Below, piece by piece: positions 46,919 through 55,696 of a stretch of DNA of 64,000 nt (position 1 is the first letter of the stretch; every line of letters starts with the position of its first letter). Position numbers and translations under genes: made by a program. The DNA is from Candidatus Amoebophilus asiaticus 5a2. Its GTDB lineage: Bacteria > Bacteroidota > Bacteroidia > Cytophagales > Amoebophilaceae. The stretch covers positions 1,592,001 to 1,656,000 of the forward strand of contig NC_010830.1 of the NCBI RefSeq assembly GCF_000020565.1, read 5' to 3'. The notes below the pieces were generated by a model. The model had not been told where the DNA came from. It did no database searches and saw nothing but the letters and a program-made list of their open reading frames with translations.

Positions 46919-46925
46919 AACTCTA
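46919..46925. repeat. 79-bp MITE copy 3, right remnant
   Basis: AACTCTA completes the MITE arm interrupted at 45535. Confidence 0.6.
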
Positions 46926-47115
46926 ATAATTAAATCATGTGGAGTCAGTATATTTCTACTGGCCCATTTTTAAGCTTCCTAATTTCTACCTAATTCAACT
47001 TAATTTACTATAGATATACTCTAAATATCACCAATATAAACCTGCCCTAATTTTAGCTACTCTCCAAAATACTGCTGATACTCATAGTAATTGTGATTAA
47101 TAAAGCTACTACTCT

Positions 47116-47784
47116 TTACTTACTATCTATCCATTCTGTAATGATCAGTACATAATTTTTATCATTAATCATAAGCTCTATATATTCATAATACTCAGGA
47201 AAATATTCCTTAAGAGTTGCATATCGCTCTTGATTAAATGCATTGCTTAGTTTTTGCCATGCTATATGTTCTTGATAACCTTCTTGTATAAATTTGATAG
47301 CCACAAGTTGGTTATCAGATATTCTTTGAGCCTTAAAGACTATTCCTTCTTCACCATGTATGGGATGGGGGACTAGAAAAACTTTATATTTACTCTTAAG
47401 ATCGGCATAAGCTTTGCTATAGCGGTAATCCCCAAAATCTTTCATCCAGGTACCTTTAGGAATGATAACAGGATGCACGGCAGCAGGCTTGAAATCAATG
47501 ATTTTTTTTGTTTCGTCTTGAGCGAATAATACGTTACCTGAATTAGTATCTGTGTCGATATCAAGTTCATTTAACATCTTCATCACAGGGTGATCTTTAT
47601 GAAATAGTTTAGCGATTTCTATCTCTTTTTGCACTGTACTTTCGTAATAGTTTAGTGATGCATCTGTATAGCTTGTTGATTCACCTTTCTTCATACCTAA
47701 CTTATTGGCTACTAGATTGCAGCTAGATAGCAACATTATAAGTGGAAGGTAAAGTAGTATATGCTGTGTTTGTAACTTTTTCAT
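47116..47784 (-). CDS. Lipoprotein with protein-kinase N-lobe only
   Basis: The start at 47784 gives a lipoprotein signal (PLIMLLSSC). From about residue 145 the sequence follows the N-lobe of a Ser/Thr protein kinase: GEEGIVFKAQRISDNQ as the glycine-rich loop, VAIKF with the catalytic Lys (near residue 163), and YVLIITEWID as the hinge. It then stops, so the C-lobe with HRD and DFG motifs is missing. No C-lobe sequence is found in the 190 bases between this stop and IS110 C. It is either a truncated relic or a separate binding domain. A possible substrate is unknown. Confidence 0.6.
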   Translation of the reverse strand: MKKLQTQHILLYLPLIMLLSSCNLVANKLGMKKGESTSYTDASLNYYESTVQKEIEIAKLFHKDHPVMKMLNELDIDTDTNSGNVLFAQDETKKIIDFKPAAVHPVIIPKGTWMKDFGDYRYSKAYADLKSKYKVFLVPHPIHGEEGIVFKAQRISDNQLVAIKFIQEGYQEHIAWQKLSNAFNQERYATLKEYFPEYYEYIELMINDKNYVLIITEWIDSK

Positions 47785-47899
47785 GTTATTGTGGTTTATA
47801 GATTCTATACATCGAATAAAAATTAGCAAGCTTGCTAAGAGATTGAAATCTAGCTAACAATTTTTAAATGGACAAACCAAGAGAAGAGAGGTTAACTAA

Positions 47900-48764
47900 G
47901 AGTCTGTCTAGAAAGGGTAAAAATAGGAGCTAGAGTAGTTAAAATTTTGTAATATTGGCTAACAAACCAAAAAAAATAGATGAACTACGCTAGTGATTTA
48001 ACAGATCAAGAATGGTCAATAATAGAGCCCCTTGTCAGGTATCCAGGCCCTTGTAGACCTCGAAAGCATAGCATGCGAGTTATGTTGAATGCCATTTTCT
48101 ATCTAGAGAAAACAGGTTGCCAATGGAGAATGCTGCCAATACATTTTCCGCCCTGGAAGAGTGTGTATGAGTTGTATTACCGTTGGCGGCTGAGCGGAAA
48201 ATGGGACCAGATACATGATAGGATCCGTTCCCAAGTAAGGAAAAAAACAGGTAAAGCAGCTACACCCACAGCTGCCATTATTGATAGTCGTTCTGTAAAA
48301 ACGGCACAAAAAGGGGATCTAGAGGCTACGATGGGGGAAAGAAAATCAAAGGCCGCAAGCATCATATAGTCGTTGATACATTTGGGCTTTTGCTTGCTGT
48401 GGCAGTACATTCAGCGCGTATATCAGACTCAAGGGGGTGTCACCTTTTACTCATCCGACTTTTTTGTTCCCCTCTATTAAGAAAATATGGGTAGATGGGG
48501 GATACAAAACAGGATGTATCGGGTGGGCACGTGCTATGTTTGGTTATGTGCTAGAAGTAGTAGAACGCTTAGGAGATGGGTTCGCTATAGTTAAAAAGCG
48601 ATGGATAGTAGAAAGAACATTTGCTTGGCTGAGTTTTTCAAGAAGATTATCCAAGGACTACGAGCATAATCCTAAATCTTCAGAAACGCATATTAAGATT
48701 GTTATGATTAGACTGATGCTTAAAAGGCTTGAACCAGCTGTTTTTTAGCTTTCTAGACAGGCTC
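47900..48764 (+). mobile_element. IS5-family (IS1031-like) element, copy 2
   Basis: Ends GAGTCTGTCTAGAAAG and TTTCTAGACAGGCTC, flanked by TAA on both sides (47897-47899 and 48765-48767), a TNA-type duplication. Confidence 0.8.
47980..48748 (+). pseudogene. IS5-family transposase, copy 2
   Basis: The first frame ([48 protein letters not shown]) moves by one base at A5G4 near 48310 into KGRKHHIVVDTFGLLLAVAV, the same place as in copy 1. A further loss of four bases near 48465 shifts it again before KIWVDGGYKTG and WIVERTFAWLSFSRRLSKDY. The first shift may be programmed; the second is a lesion. Confidence 0.8.
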
Positions 48765-49004
48765 TAAGTTGTCTCTTCCTAAAAAAGTTACAAGTTGGGC
48801 CAGTGGGAGCGAATGTGTAGAAATTTGTGGGTTCGGTTTATTGCTAATAATTTTGTGTCCTAATGAAGTTAAAGTGTCAAGTTAGGACTATAATTTAAAG
48901 AAGCATAGCATAAAGATGACTAAAAACTAAAATTCGCGTCTATAAGCATTAATTGATTTCTAAGCCGTAATTTTATGTATTAATACTCCCGCTAGCACAG
49001 TAGG

Positions 49005-52000
49005 TTATTTCCTTTTTAAAAGATTAAAATGAGTCAAGCCTGTTACATGTAGCATATCAATTTGATTATTACCCTCTTCATTAAAAGTATGAACAATACG
49101 TAAGTTTTGATCCTGCTCATCTTTAATCCAAATAGTTAGTTTAATACCTTTTAGTTGTGCAATAGCATCTAAACTTGTTGTTCTTGTTTCCTCACGTGTT
49201 CCACGAATGTAGGTTAACCATGTACCAGTTTTACCTACATGAAATTTAACAAATTTTTTAAATGTTTCCTCATTAGAAGCATATGTTAAAATTTCTTTTT
49301 CAACATCATCAAGAGCTTCCATTTTCTGTTTTAAAGAAGTAAGTGTAATACTGTCCTCTATAGGATAGACGGATAATAGCTGTTGAGCTGCTTGTCCGGC
49401 TACTTTTAATTCATTATTTGCTCTACTTACTAAAGTACCAATCTCTGTATATACTGCAAAATATCTTTTACGTAACTCGTTATAAGCTTGATCCCGCATT
49501 TGCTGAGGGATAGTGCCCTCTCTAAGGGCTTCAAAAATTTCATCAGCTACCATATTTCTAATTTTATCATTAGGTGATTTAGCTAAAAGAAGCTGCATAG
49601 CTTCTTGGCGTGAAAGACCTAAACAATGCAACGCGCAGTCATTATCTGCAGCTATTTTAACTTCTTCAAAAAGAATCTCCTCACCCTCTAAATTTATACC
49701 TTTATGCTCAAATAAGTCATCTTTAGATGAAATTAAACTATTAAGAACAGCAAGGATATTATCTGGTTTTTTAGGAGGCGTAAATAATAAATAGCGAGAA
49801 GTTAAAGATAAATTATCATGCAAATTTCCTAAACGGAATCCTTTACCCTGAAAAGATTTTAAATAAATTCTTGCTGCTGCTTCATCTTCTGATTTTAAGA
49901 TAGGATAATTTCCTTCTATAAGGATATAACCTTCGTCAAGGGGATTGTTACGTTTTTTTATTCTTCTTTTTCTGGATTTTTTAGTATGTATTCTCCTATC
50001 ATCTATTACAGGTATGCTTGCTTTGTAGCCATTATCCAAGGTTACATTAACTTTTGCATTATTTAAGACAAATTCTACATCCAATAGGTCACCAAATAAT
50101 AAAGGTATATCCGCAAGAACAAAAGCCATAATTGTTCCTGCTCCAGTTAAACTATCTATTGCGGTAATATCATGGTTATGTAGAATTGCTTTTGCTCTAT
50201 TTATATATTCCTCTAATACTTTATTAGCTAATAAAACCTTTTTATTTTTATTTGCATTTACCACCAATAATATGTCATGCAGTTGCTGAGCATTCTCACG
50301 AAAACATCCCACCAAATATTCCATAGCTAAAGCTGTTATAGAATCTTCAATAAAAGTATCTATACGCTTTGTAAAAGGTATATTTCTATACTTAGAAAAA
50401 ATACTATCTAAACCTTTAAGTACATTTTGGATACGCTTACATAAAATATCTATCCTAGCTTTTATAAGGTGGCCTTCTTTTTGTTTTCTAGAAATTGATT
50501 CAACAGGAATATGATATTTTTCCCAAAGATTTAATCCCTCCTTAGAAGTCAATCCAACTTCATTCAAGGCTATTTTCAAACTCATCCATGTTTGATATGT
50601 CCGAATATTTTTTGCAACTTTCTCTAACCTTTCTAGCTTATCCGCTTCTATATTTTCTAATTTGCGATTTTCCTCTAGCCTTTTAAAAGCATCTTTGATA
50701 TTCTCTTGCAGCCGATTTTTAACAGATATAGCTTCTTCTTTAGCTTTTTTTAGTTTTTCTTCAGCTTCCTTTATATTTTCTTTAGATTCTTCTAATTCTT
50801 GGTGAGCTTCTCTTAATACTTTTTCTGCCTCTCCTTCCTCTTTTTCAGCTTTACATATCTTCCCATAAGCTCCTGCAAGTGTACGCTTTATACTTTTCGA
50901 AGGGTTAAGTTTGTCTAAATTGGCAAGAAAATATTCTCTAGCTTCACGATCTATTTTTTCCTCTCTAAGCAATGTTTCTTTTACGTATTCAAGCGCTTCA
51001 TTGGATGGTTGAAGATAATTTTTTGTTGATTCTATTAATTGCTCTATTTCTTGGTCAGAAAGCTTTTGGTATTTATTGATTTTGCTATTAATAGATTCAT
51101 AGAGCGTTACTATATTATTTAGTTGTAAATTAGAGAGCTTATTTGAACTGCTGTTATTATAAAGCCTCTTAATTTTTTCCCAATTGTCTTTTCCTAAAAT
51201 CCCCTCACTTTCGATTTTTTGAATAAGCAATTCAAAGTCTTGCAATATATCAAGCACAATTTTGTCATCATCTAAATTCAAAATTATGTCATGAAGTTGT
51301 TTTTGAAACTTGTATTTATGAAAACCATTTCTAATATTCTTTAAAATATGCCACATATCTTTTGTCAGTAAGCAATCTCTTGTAACAGGAGATATTGTAA
51401 CTTTACACTCCCCGATAATGCTCAAGACGCGTAATAATGCATATCTGTATGTAAGGCTCTTAGATTCTGATTTATTAACAATAAGGTTATTAATTATTTT
51501 TTCAATTTTTTGCAAACTATTTTTATCTCTTACAAAACTTCCTAATGCATAAATGGCAGTGAATTTAGGGGCAGGAACAGGGAAATTCCACTCTAATGTT
51601 CCATTATTTTGTTTTTGATAGAACCGAATAATTGTATTAAACTGATTAGTAAGAGTACGAAAATCTTGAATTAGATTAGGAAGCTCCTTTTTAAACAATT
51701 CTATCTCATCCACAACATAGTTATTTTTTCCTAACTTGTCTGCAAACTTTCCTAATCCTTCTAGTTGCCTCCAAGGAATAGATGCATATACTTTTTTCTT
51801 TAAAGCTTCTGTTTTTTCCTCTGGTGTTGCTTCTTGATCATTTAATTTCTTATCTGCTTTTTCAATGGCAGATTTAGATAAATCTCGCAGATTATGGGAA
51901 ACCCATTTAAAATCATTTGCCTGCCCCTGTATACTCATAGCCATAGCTAGCATTTGCCTCTTCAAAAATTTGATTTCCTGGTCACTATAAGCTTGTTTGA

Positions 52001-52739
52001 TGGGGGCTAAACCAATTCTTTTTGCTAAAGTTTTAAACCACAGTATACCTACCAGAGGATCATCTACGTGTTCAGGAACTAAACGAACATTTGAATTTAA
52101 AATGGGCCTGTAAATATCTAAGAAATCCGGGTCGCTATAAAATGCTATTGGAACATAACCTGCTATACTTAAGTTTTTCCATTCTGCTAATCGACCGAGC
52201 TGCTCCTTCCATTTTTTCTCTGAATTGTAAAATTCATATGTAGGAGCCCAGTCTTTTAAACTATCTATCGCTTTTCCTTTTTTGTTAGGCTTCCTGTACT
52301 TTCCTCCTCCCGCTAGCCCTGCTCCTTTGTAAATAACTATTTTAGCTGGCTTCCCTGCATTTGCTGGTTGAAGATGAATACGTCGTTGTTGTGCTTTTTC
52401 ATGTAACTGAGGCATGCTTGGTAATTCTGCTCCTTGCTCAACAGCTACTGATAACCCCTCATATGTTTTACTAAATCCTTGAGGCGCATTTATTGCTACA
52501 TTGGCTTTTAACTCACCAACTTCCTCATAAAAAGTAACAGCATGGCCGCCTTCTGCGGTAAGTTCTTTATCTACTAACTGATTAATAGCAGTTTGCTTAG
52601 TTAATTCTTGTGTCTTTTCTATAGATTCTTGTACCCTAGCAATAGGTGGATTAAGAGAATGAGAACAACTCTGTAAGCATACGCTGATCAATAAAAGATA
52701 AGCCACTAATTGCTGGCTTAGGTTATAATTTCTTTTCAT
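49005..52739 (-). CDS. OTU-like protease lipoprotein with coiled coil
   Basis: The 1244-residue protein (ATG at 52739; alternatives at 52742 and 52766) has a lipoprotein signal ending in CLQSC, then the N-terminal module of about 120 residues shared with the next three genes (GGHAVTFYEEVGELKANVAI, KIVIYKGAGLAGGG). A long helical middle includes a coiled coil near residues 640-720. The last 200 residues look like an OTU cysteine protease: Asp-Asn-Asp-Cys at Cys1035 followed by a helix, and THFNLL with His1237 at the very end. OTU proteases remove ubiquitin. Host ubiquitin as substrate is inferred. Confidence 0.75.
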   Translation of the reverse strand: MKRNYNLSQQLVAYLLLISVCLQSCSHSLNPPIARVQESIEKTQELTKQTAINQLVDKELTAEGGHAVTFYEEVGELKANVAINAPQGFSKTYEGLSVAVEQGAELPSMPQLHEKAQQRRIHLQPANAGKPAKIVIYKGAGLAGGGKYRKPNKKGKAIDSLKDWAPTYEFYNSEKKWKEQLGRLAEWKNLSIAGYVPIAFYSDPDFLDIYRPILNSNVRLVPEHVDDPLVGILWFKTLAKRIGLAPIKQAYSDQEIKFLKRQMLAMAMSIQGQANDFKWVSHNLRDLSKSAIEKADKKLNDQEATPEEKTEALKKKVYASIPWRQLEGLGKFADKLGKNNYVVDEIELFKKELPNLIQDFRTLTNQFNTIIRFYQKQNNGTLEWNFPVPAPKFTAIYALGSFVRDKNSLQKIEKIINNLIVNKSESKSLTYRYALLRVLSIIGECKVTISPVTRDCLLTKDMWHILKNIRNGFHKYKFQKQLHDIILNLDDDKIVLDILQDFELLIQKIESEGILGKDNWEKIKRLYNNSSSNKLSNLQLNNIVTLYESINSKINKYQKLSDQEIEQLIESTKNYLQPSNEALEYVKETLLREEKIDREAREYFLANLDKLNPSKSIKRTLAGAYGKICKAEKEEGEAEKVLREAHQELEESKENIKEAEEKLKKAKEEAISVKNRLQENIKDAFKRLEENRKLENIEADKLERLEKVAKNIRTYQTWMSLKIALNEVGLTSKEGLNLWEKYHIPVESISRKQKEGHLIKARIDILCKRIQNVLKGLDSIFSKYRNIPFTKRIDTFIEDSITALAMEYLVGCFRENAQQLHDILLVVNANKNKKVLLANKVLEEYINRAKAILHNHDITAIDSLTGAGTIMAFVLADIPLLFGDLLDVEFVLNNAKVNVTLDNGYKASIPVIDDRRIHTKKSRKRRIKKRNNPLDEGYILIEGNYPILKSEDEAAARIYLKSFQGKGFRLGNLHDNLSLTSRYLLFTPPKKPDNILAVLNSLISSKDDLFEHKGINLEGEEILFEEVKIAADNDCALHCLGLSRQEAMQLLLAKSPNDKIRNMVADEIFEALREGTIPQQMRDQAYNELRKRYFAVYTEIGTLVSRANNELKVAGQAAQQLLSVYPIEDSITLTSLKQKMEALDDVEKEILTYASNEETFKKFVKFHVGKTGTWLTYIRGTREETRTTSLDAIAQLKGIKLTIWIKDEQDQNLRIVHTFNEEGNNQIDMLHVTGLTHFNLLKRK

Positions 52740-52766
52740 CATTTTAAAGACTAAACAGGGATGCAT

Positions 52767-53105
52767 ATTAATGCGCAGTTAGCTTAATTACAAATATAAA
52801 TACCTTGATTCTTCAAAGAATAACTGATTTTACAACAGGTAGAGAAGAGAAGACTAATAATTTCTCATTTATTGGGCAATTGTTAAGATTATAAGAGTTT
52901 ATTTTATAAGATGCTAATATCAGACAAACTCTATAGCTTTTTAGCAGATTTTGCCTATAAAAGATTTCGTATCAAAAAGTACCTTTTTTAAGATGCCAAC
53001 TAGGCCATCTGGGAGAGTTTTAGCTGATGCTTATACTCTGCCAATCTAAACGAAGTTTTACCCACTGGGTATAAAACACGAATTCAAAGGGCTTTCTCAG
53101 TTTTG
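52767..53105. other. Intergenic region
   Basis: No gene or repeat was recognised; it should hold the promoter of the OTU-like gene. Confidence 0.4.
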
Positions 53106-55301
53106 TTATTTTTTGGTTAGCCAACTAATTCTCTTTCTTGCAGCTTGATCTCCATTCTCAGCTGCTTTTCTGTACCATTCAAGGGCTTTATTATAATTCT
53201 CCGCTACTCCCCAACCATACTGGTATATTTCTCCTAAATCAAATTGTGCTTTCTCATGGCCTTGCTCAGCTGCTTTTTCATACCATTCGAATGCCTTAGT
53301 ATGATCTTTTCTAACTCCCTTTCCATTTTGGTACATCCAGCCTAATCTACATTGAGCATTTGGATGTCCTTGATCGGCGGCCTTTTGATACCATTTAAAT
53401 GCTTCATGATAATTTCGAGCTGTCCCCTTGCTATTATAATACATCCACGCTAGATTAGTTTGGCCATATACATAGCCTTGTTCAGCAGATTTTATAAACC
53501 ACTCTATTGCTAATCTATTATCTTGTGGTAATCCTTCTCTTCCATTCTGATACATAAATCCCAGATTGCGTTGTGCAACAGCATTACCTTGCTCAGCTTC
53601 TTTTTTAAGGCTTTCAACAGCCTTTTGATCATCTCTTTCCACGCTCTCATCATTTAGATACATTATACCTATTGTTTCTAAAGACTTTACTACTTCTGTC
53701 CTACCATTGCGATTAGCTATGTATAAAGGAGCACAACCATTACTGCCTTTAACATTCACATATGCTCCTTTCTCTATTAGAAGTCTTGTTATTTCTGTAT
53801 GTCCTTTCACAGCGGCCATATGTATTGGATAGTTGTTATATTCACCCTGAACATTTACATCCACTCCTTTTTCTAGTAACAACTTTGCTATTTCTATATG
53901 TCCATTTCTAGCAGCCCAATGCAGTGGAGTATTTTGATATTTATTTTTAACATTTATATCTGCTCCGTACTTTAGTAACAGTTTTACTATCTCTGTTTGT
54001 TTCTCTTCCTTCCCAACATTCTCCCCAACAGCCATATGTATTGGATAATTGTTATATTCACCCTGAGCATTTACATCCACTCCTTTTTCTAGTAACAACT
54101 TTGCTATTTCTATATGTCCATTTCTAACAGCCCAATGCAATGGGGTATTTTGATATTTATTCTTAACATTTATATCTGCTCCATACTTTAGTAACAGTTT
54201 TATTATTTTAATTTGATTTTTCTTTTTTATATGTTCATCTCTAACAGTCCAATGTAGGAGCGAATTTTCATCTTTATCTTTGGCATGCACATCTGCTCCT
54301 AACACTATTAATTGCTTAGCTACTTCTAGATCGTTTTTCTGAACAGCTGCATACAGGTTAGCATTCATATCTGCTCCTAATTCTATTAATTGCTTGGCCA
54401 TTTCTAATTGAAATCCCAAAATAGACATATATAAAAAAGTATTGCCAGTATTATCTGTAGCATTTATATCAGCTCCCTTTTCTATTAATAGTTTAGCTAC
54501 TTCCATATGATTATATTCCATAGCCAGGTGTAAAGGAGTATAACCGTATTCATCTTTATCATTTGGAGCAGCCCCCGCGTTTAGTAATAGCTCAATTATT
54601 TCTAAATAACCTTGCCTAGCAGCTATATACAGTGGGGATAATCCTTTAATATTTCTAGCATTTACATCAACTTTTGAATTTATTAATTTCTTAACCTCCA
54701 TTATATCTCCTTTTTCAATAGCTGTATGTAAGGAAGTGGTAGTTGTTAACTGTTGAGCGTTACCTTCCTGAGCTTGTAGATCCTGTTGATATGTTTCCTT
54801 CTCTTCATCACTTTCTTCTTCTTTTTCTTCTGTAGGATCAGGATTACCACCCCCCATCAAACCCGCTCCCTTATATATAATTATGTGAGCTGGATTATCT
54901 CCTTGTGCTAATTGAAAGTGGATACGGCGCTGCTGTGCTTGCTCGTCTAATCGAGGTAGGGCCGATAACTCTGATCCTTGCTCAATATATACGCCTAATC
55001 CATCATAGCTTTTACTAAACCCTTGCGGGGCATTCATTGCAACCTCCGCTTTTAACACCCCAGCTTCCTTATAAAGCGTAATAGTATGGCCTCCCTGTGT
55101 AGTCAATGTTTTATCAACTAGCGGTTGGATGTGTGCTTGAGGAAGGATTGATTGTGTATCAGTTTGTGTAGATGCTATTTGCTCTTTTCGGGTAGGAATA
55201 AGTGGGTTATTGGTGAATCCTCCCCCACAGCTTTGTAAGCATAAACTTATAAGTAGAAGACGTGCTATATATTGCTGAAACAGCGTATAAGTTCTTTTCA
55301 T
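53106..55301 (-). CDS. Ankyrin and Sel1 repeat lipoprotein
   Basis: The 731-residue protein has a lipoprotein signal (ISLCLQSC) and the shared N-terminal module (GGHTITLYKEAGVLKAEVAM, HIIIYKGAGLMGGG). An acidic linker (about residues 155-175) leads to around eleven ankyrin repeats (residues 185-520) with two nearly identical pairs (NTPLHWAVRNGHIEIAKLLL and its twin), a sign of recent internal duplication. Five Sel1 repeats follow (about residues 545-725; AFEWYEKAAEQGHEKAQFDL). Both repeat types bind proteins. It is the second gene of a four-gene family array on the same strand. Confidence 0.88.
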   Translation of the reverse strand: MKRTYTLFQQYIARLLLISLCLQSCGGGFTNNPLIPTRKEQIASTQTDTQSILPQAHIQPLVDKTLTTQGGHTITLYKEAGVLKAEVAMNAPQGFSKSYDGLGVYIEQGSELSALPRLDEQAQQRRIHFQLAQGDNPAHIIIYKGAGLMGGGNPDPTEEKEEESDEEKETYQQDLQAQEGNAQQLTTTTSLHTAIEKGDIMEVKKLINSKVDVNARNIKGLSPLYIAARQGYLEIIELLLNAGAAPNDKDEYGYTPLHLAMEYNHMEVAKLLIEKGADINATDNTGNTFLYMSILGFQLEMAKQLIELGADMNANLYAAVQKNDLEVAKQLIVLGADVHAKDKDENSLLHWTVRDEHIKKKNQIKIIKLLLKYGADINVKNKYQNTPLHWAVRNGHIEIAKLLLEKGVDVNAQGEYNNYPIHMAVGENVGKEEKQTEIVKLLLKYGADINVKNKYQNTPLHWAARNGHIEIAKLLLEKGVDVNVQGEYNNYPIHMAAVKGHTEITRLLIEKGAYVNVKGSNGCAPLYIANRNGRTEVVKSLETIGIMYLNDESVERDDQKAVESLKKEAEQGNAVAQRNLGFMYQNGREGLPQDNRLAIEWFIKSAEQGYVYGQTNLAWMYYNSKGTARNYHEAFKWYQKAADQGHPNAQCRLGWMYQNGKGVRKDHTKAFEWYEKAAEQGHEKAQFDLGEIYQYGWGVAENYNKALEWYRKAAENGDQAARKRISWLTKK

Positions 55302-55696
55302 ATTGTAAAGATTAATAAGGAGCTTATATTAATGGTTAGTTACTTTATTAGCAAATATAAATACCAACAGAGGGGTAAATTTTCTATACTTTGAATCTTC
55401 AAAAGCTGATTGAGGCGGAATAGAATAGTATCTTATGGATAAAAGATTCTCCAACAAAACCACTCAAGTACAATTTTATCTAAAGAATTGCGAAATACTA
55501 TATTTGTACAAAAAAGACTATGTTATTTCTTTAATTGTACTCCCTAATGTAACACCAGGAGTAGTACAGTAATAGTGTACTCTTTCTGTACTACATATTT
55601 CCCAAGCAAATAAAAATCTATCTATCGGAAAAATTGTGGGTTTACGTTTAGTACCCCTACTCCAATATTCTTTCTTTAACTCAGAAAGAGTTTCTA
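55302..55696. other. Intergenic region with hairpin
   Basis: No gene was found. GTAGTACAG pairs with CTGTACTAC at about 55561-55594. The rest is AT-rich without visible structure. Confidence 0.4.

Noticed and set aside
46926-47115. Possible C-lobe of the truncated kinase
   Set aside because: All frames were read by eye and none shows HRD or DFG motifs.
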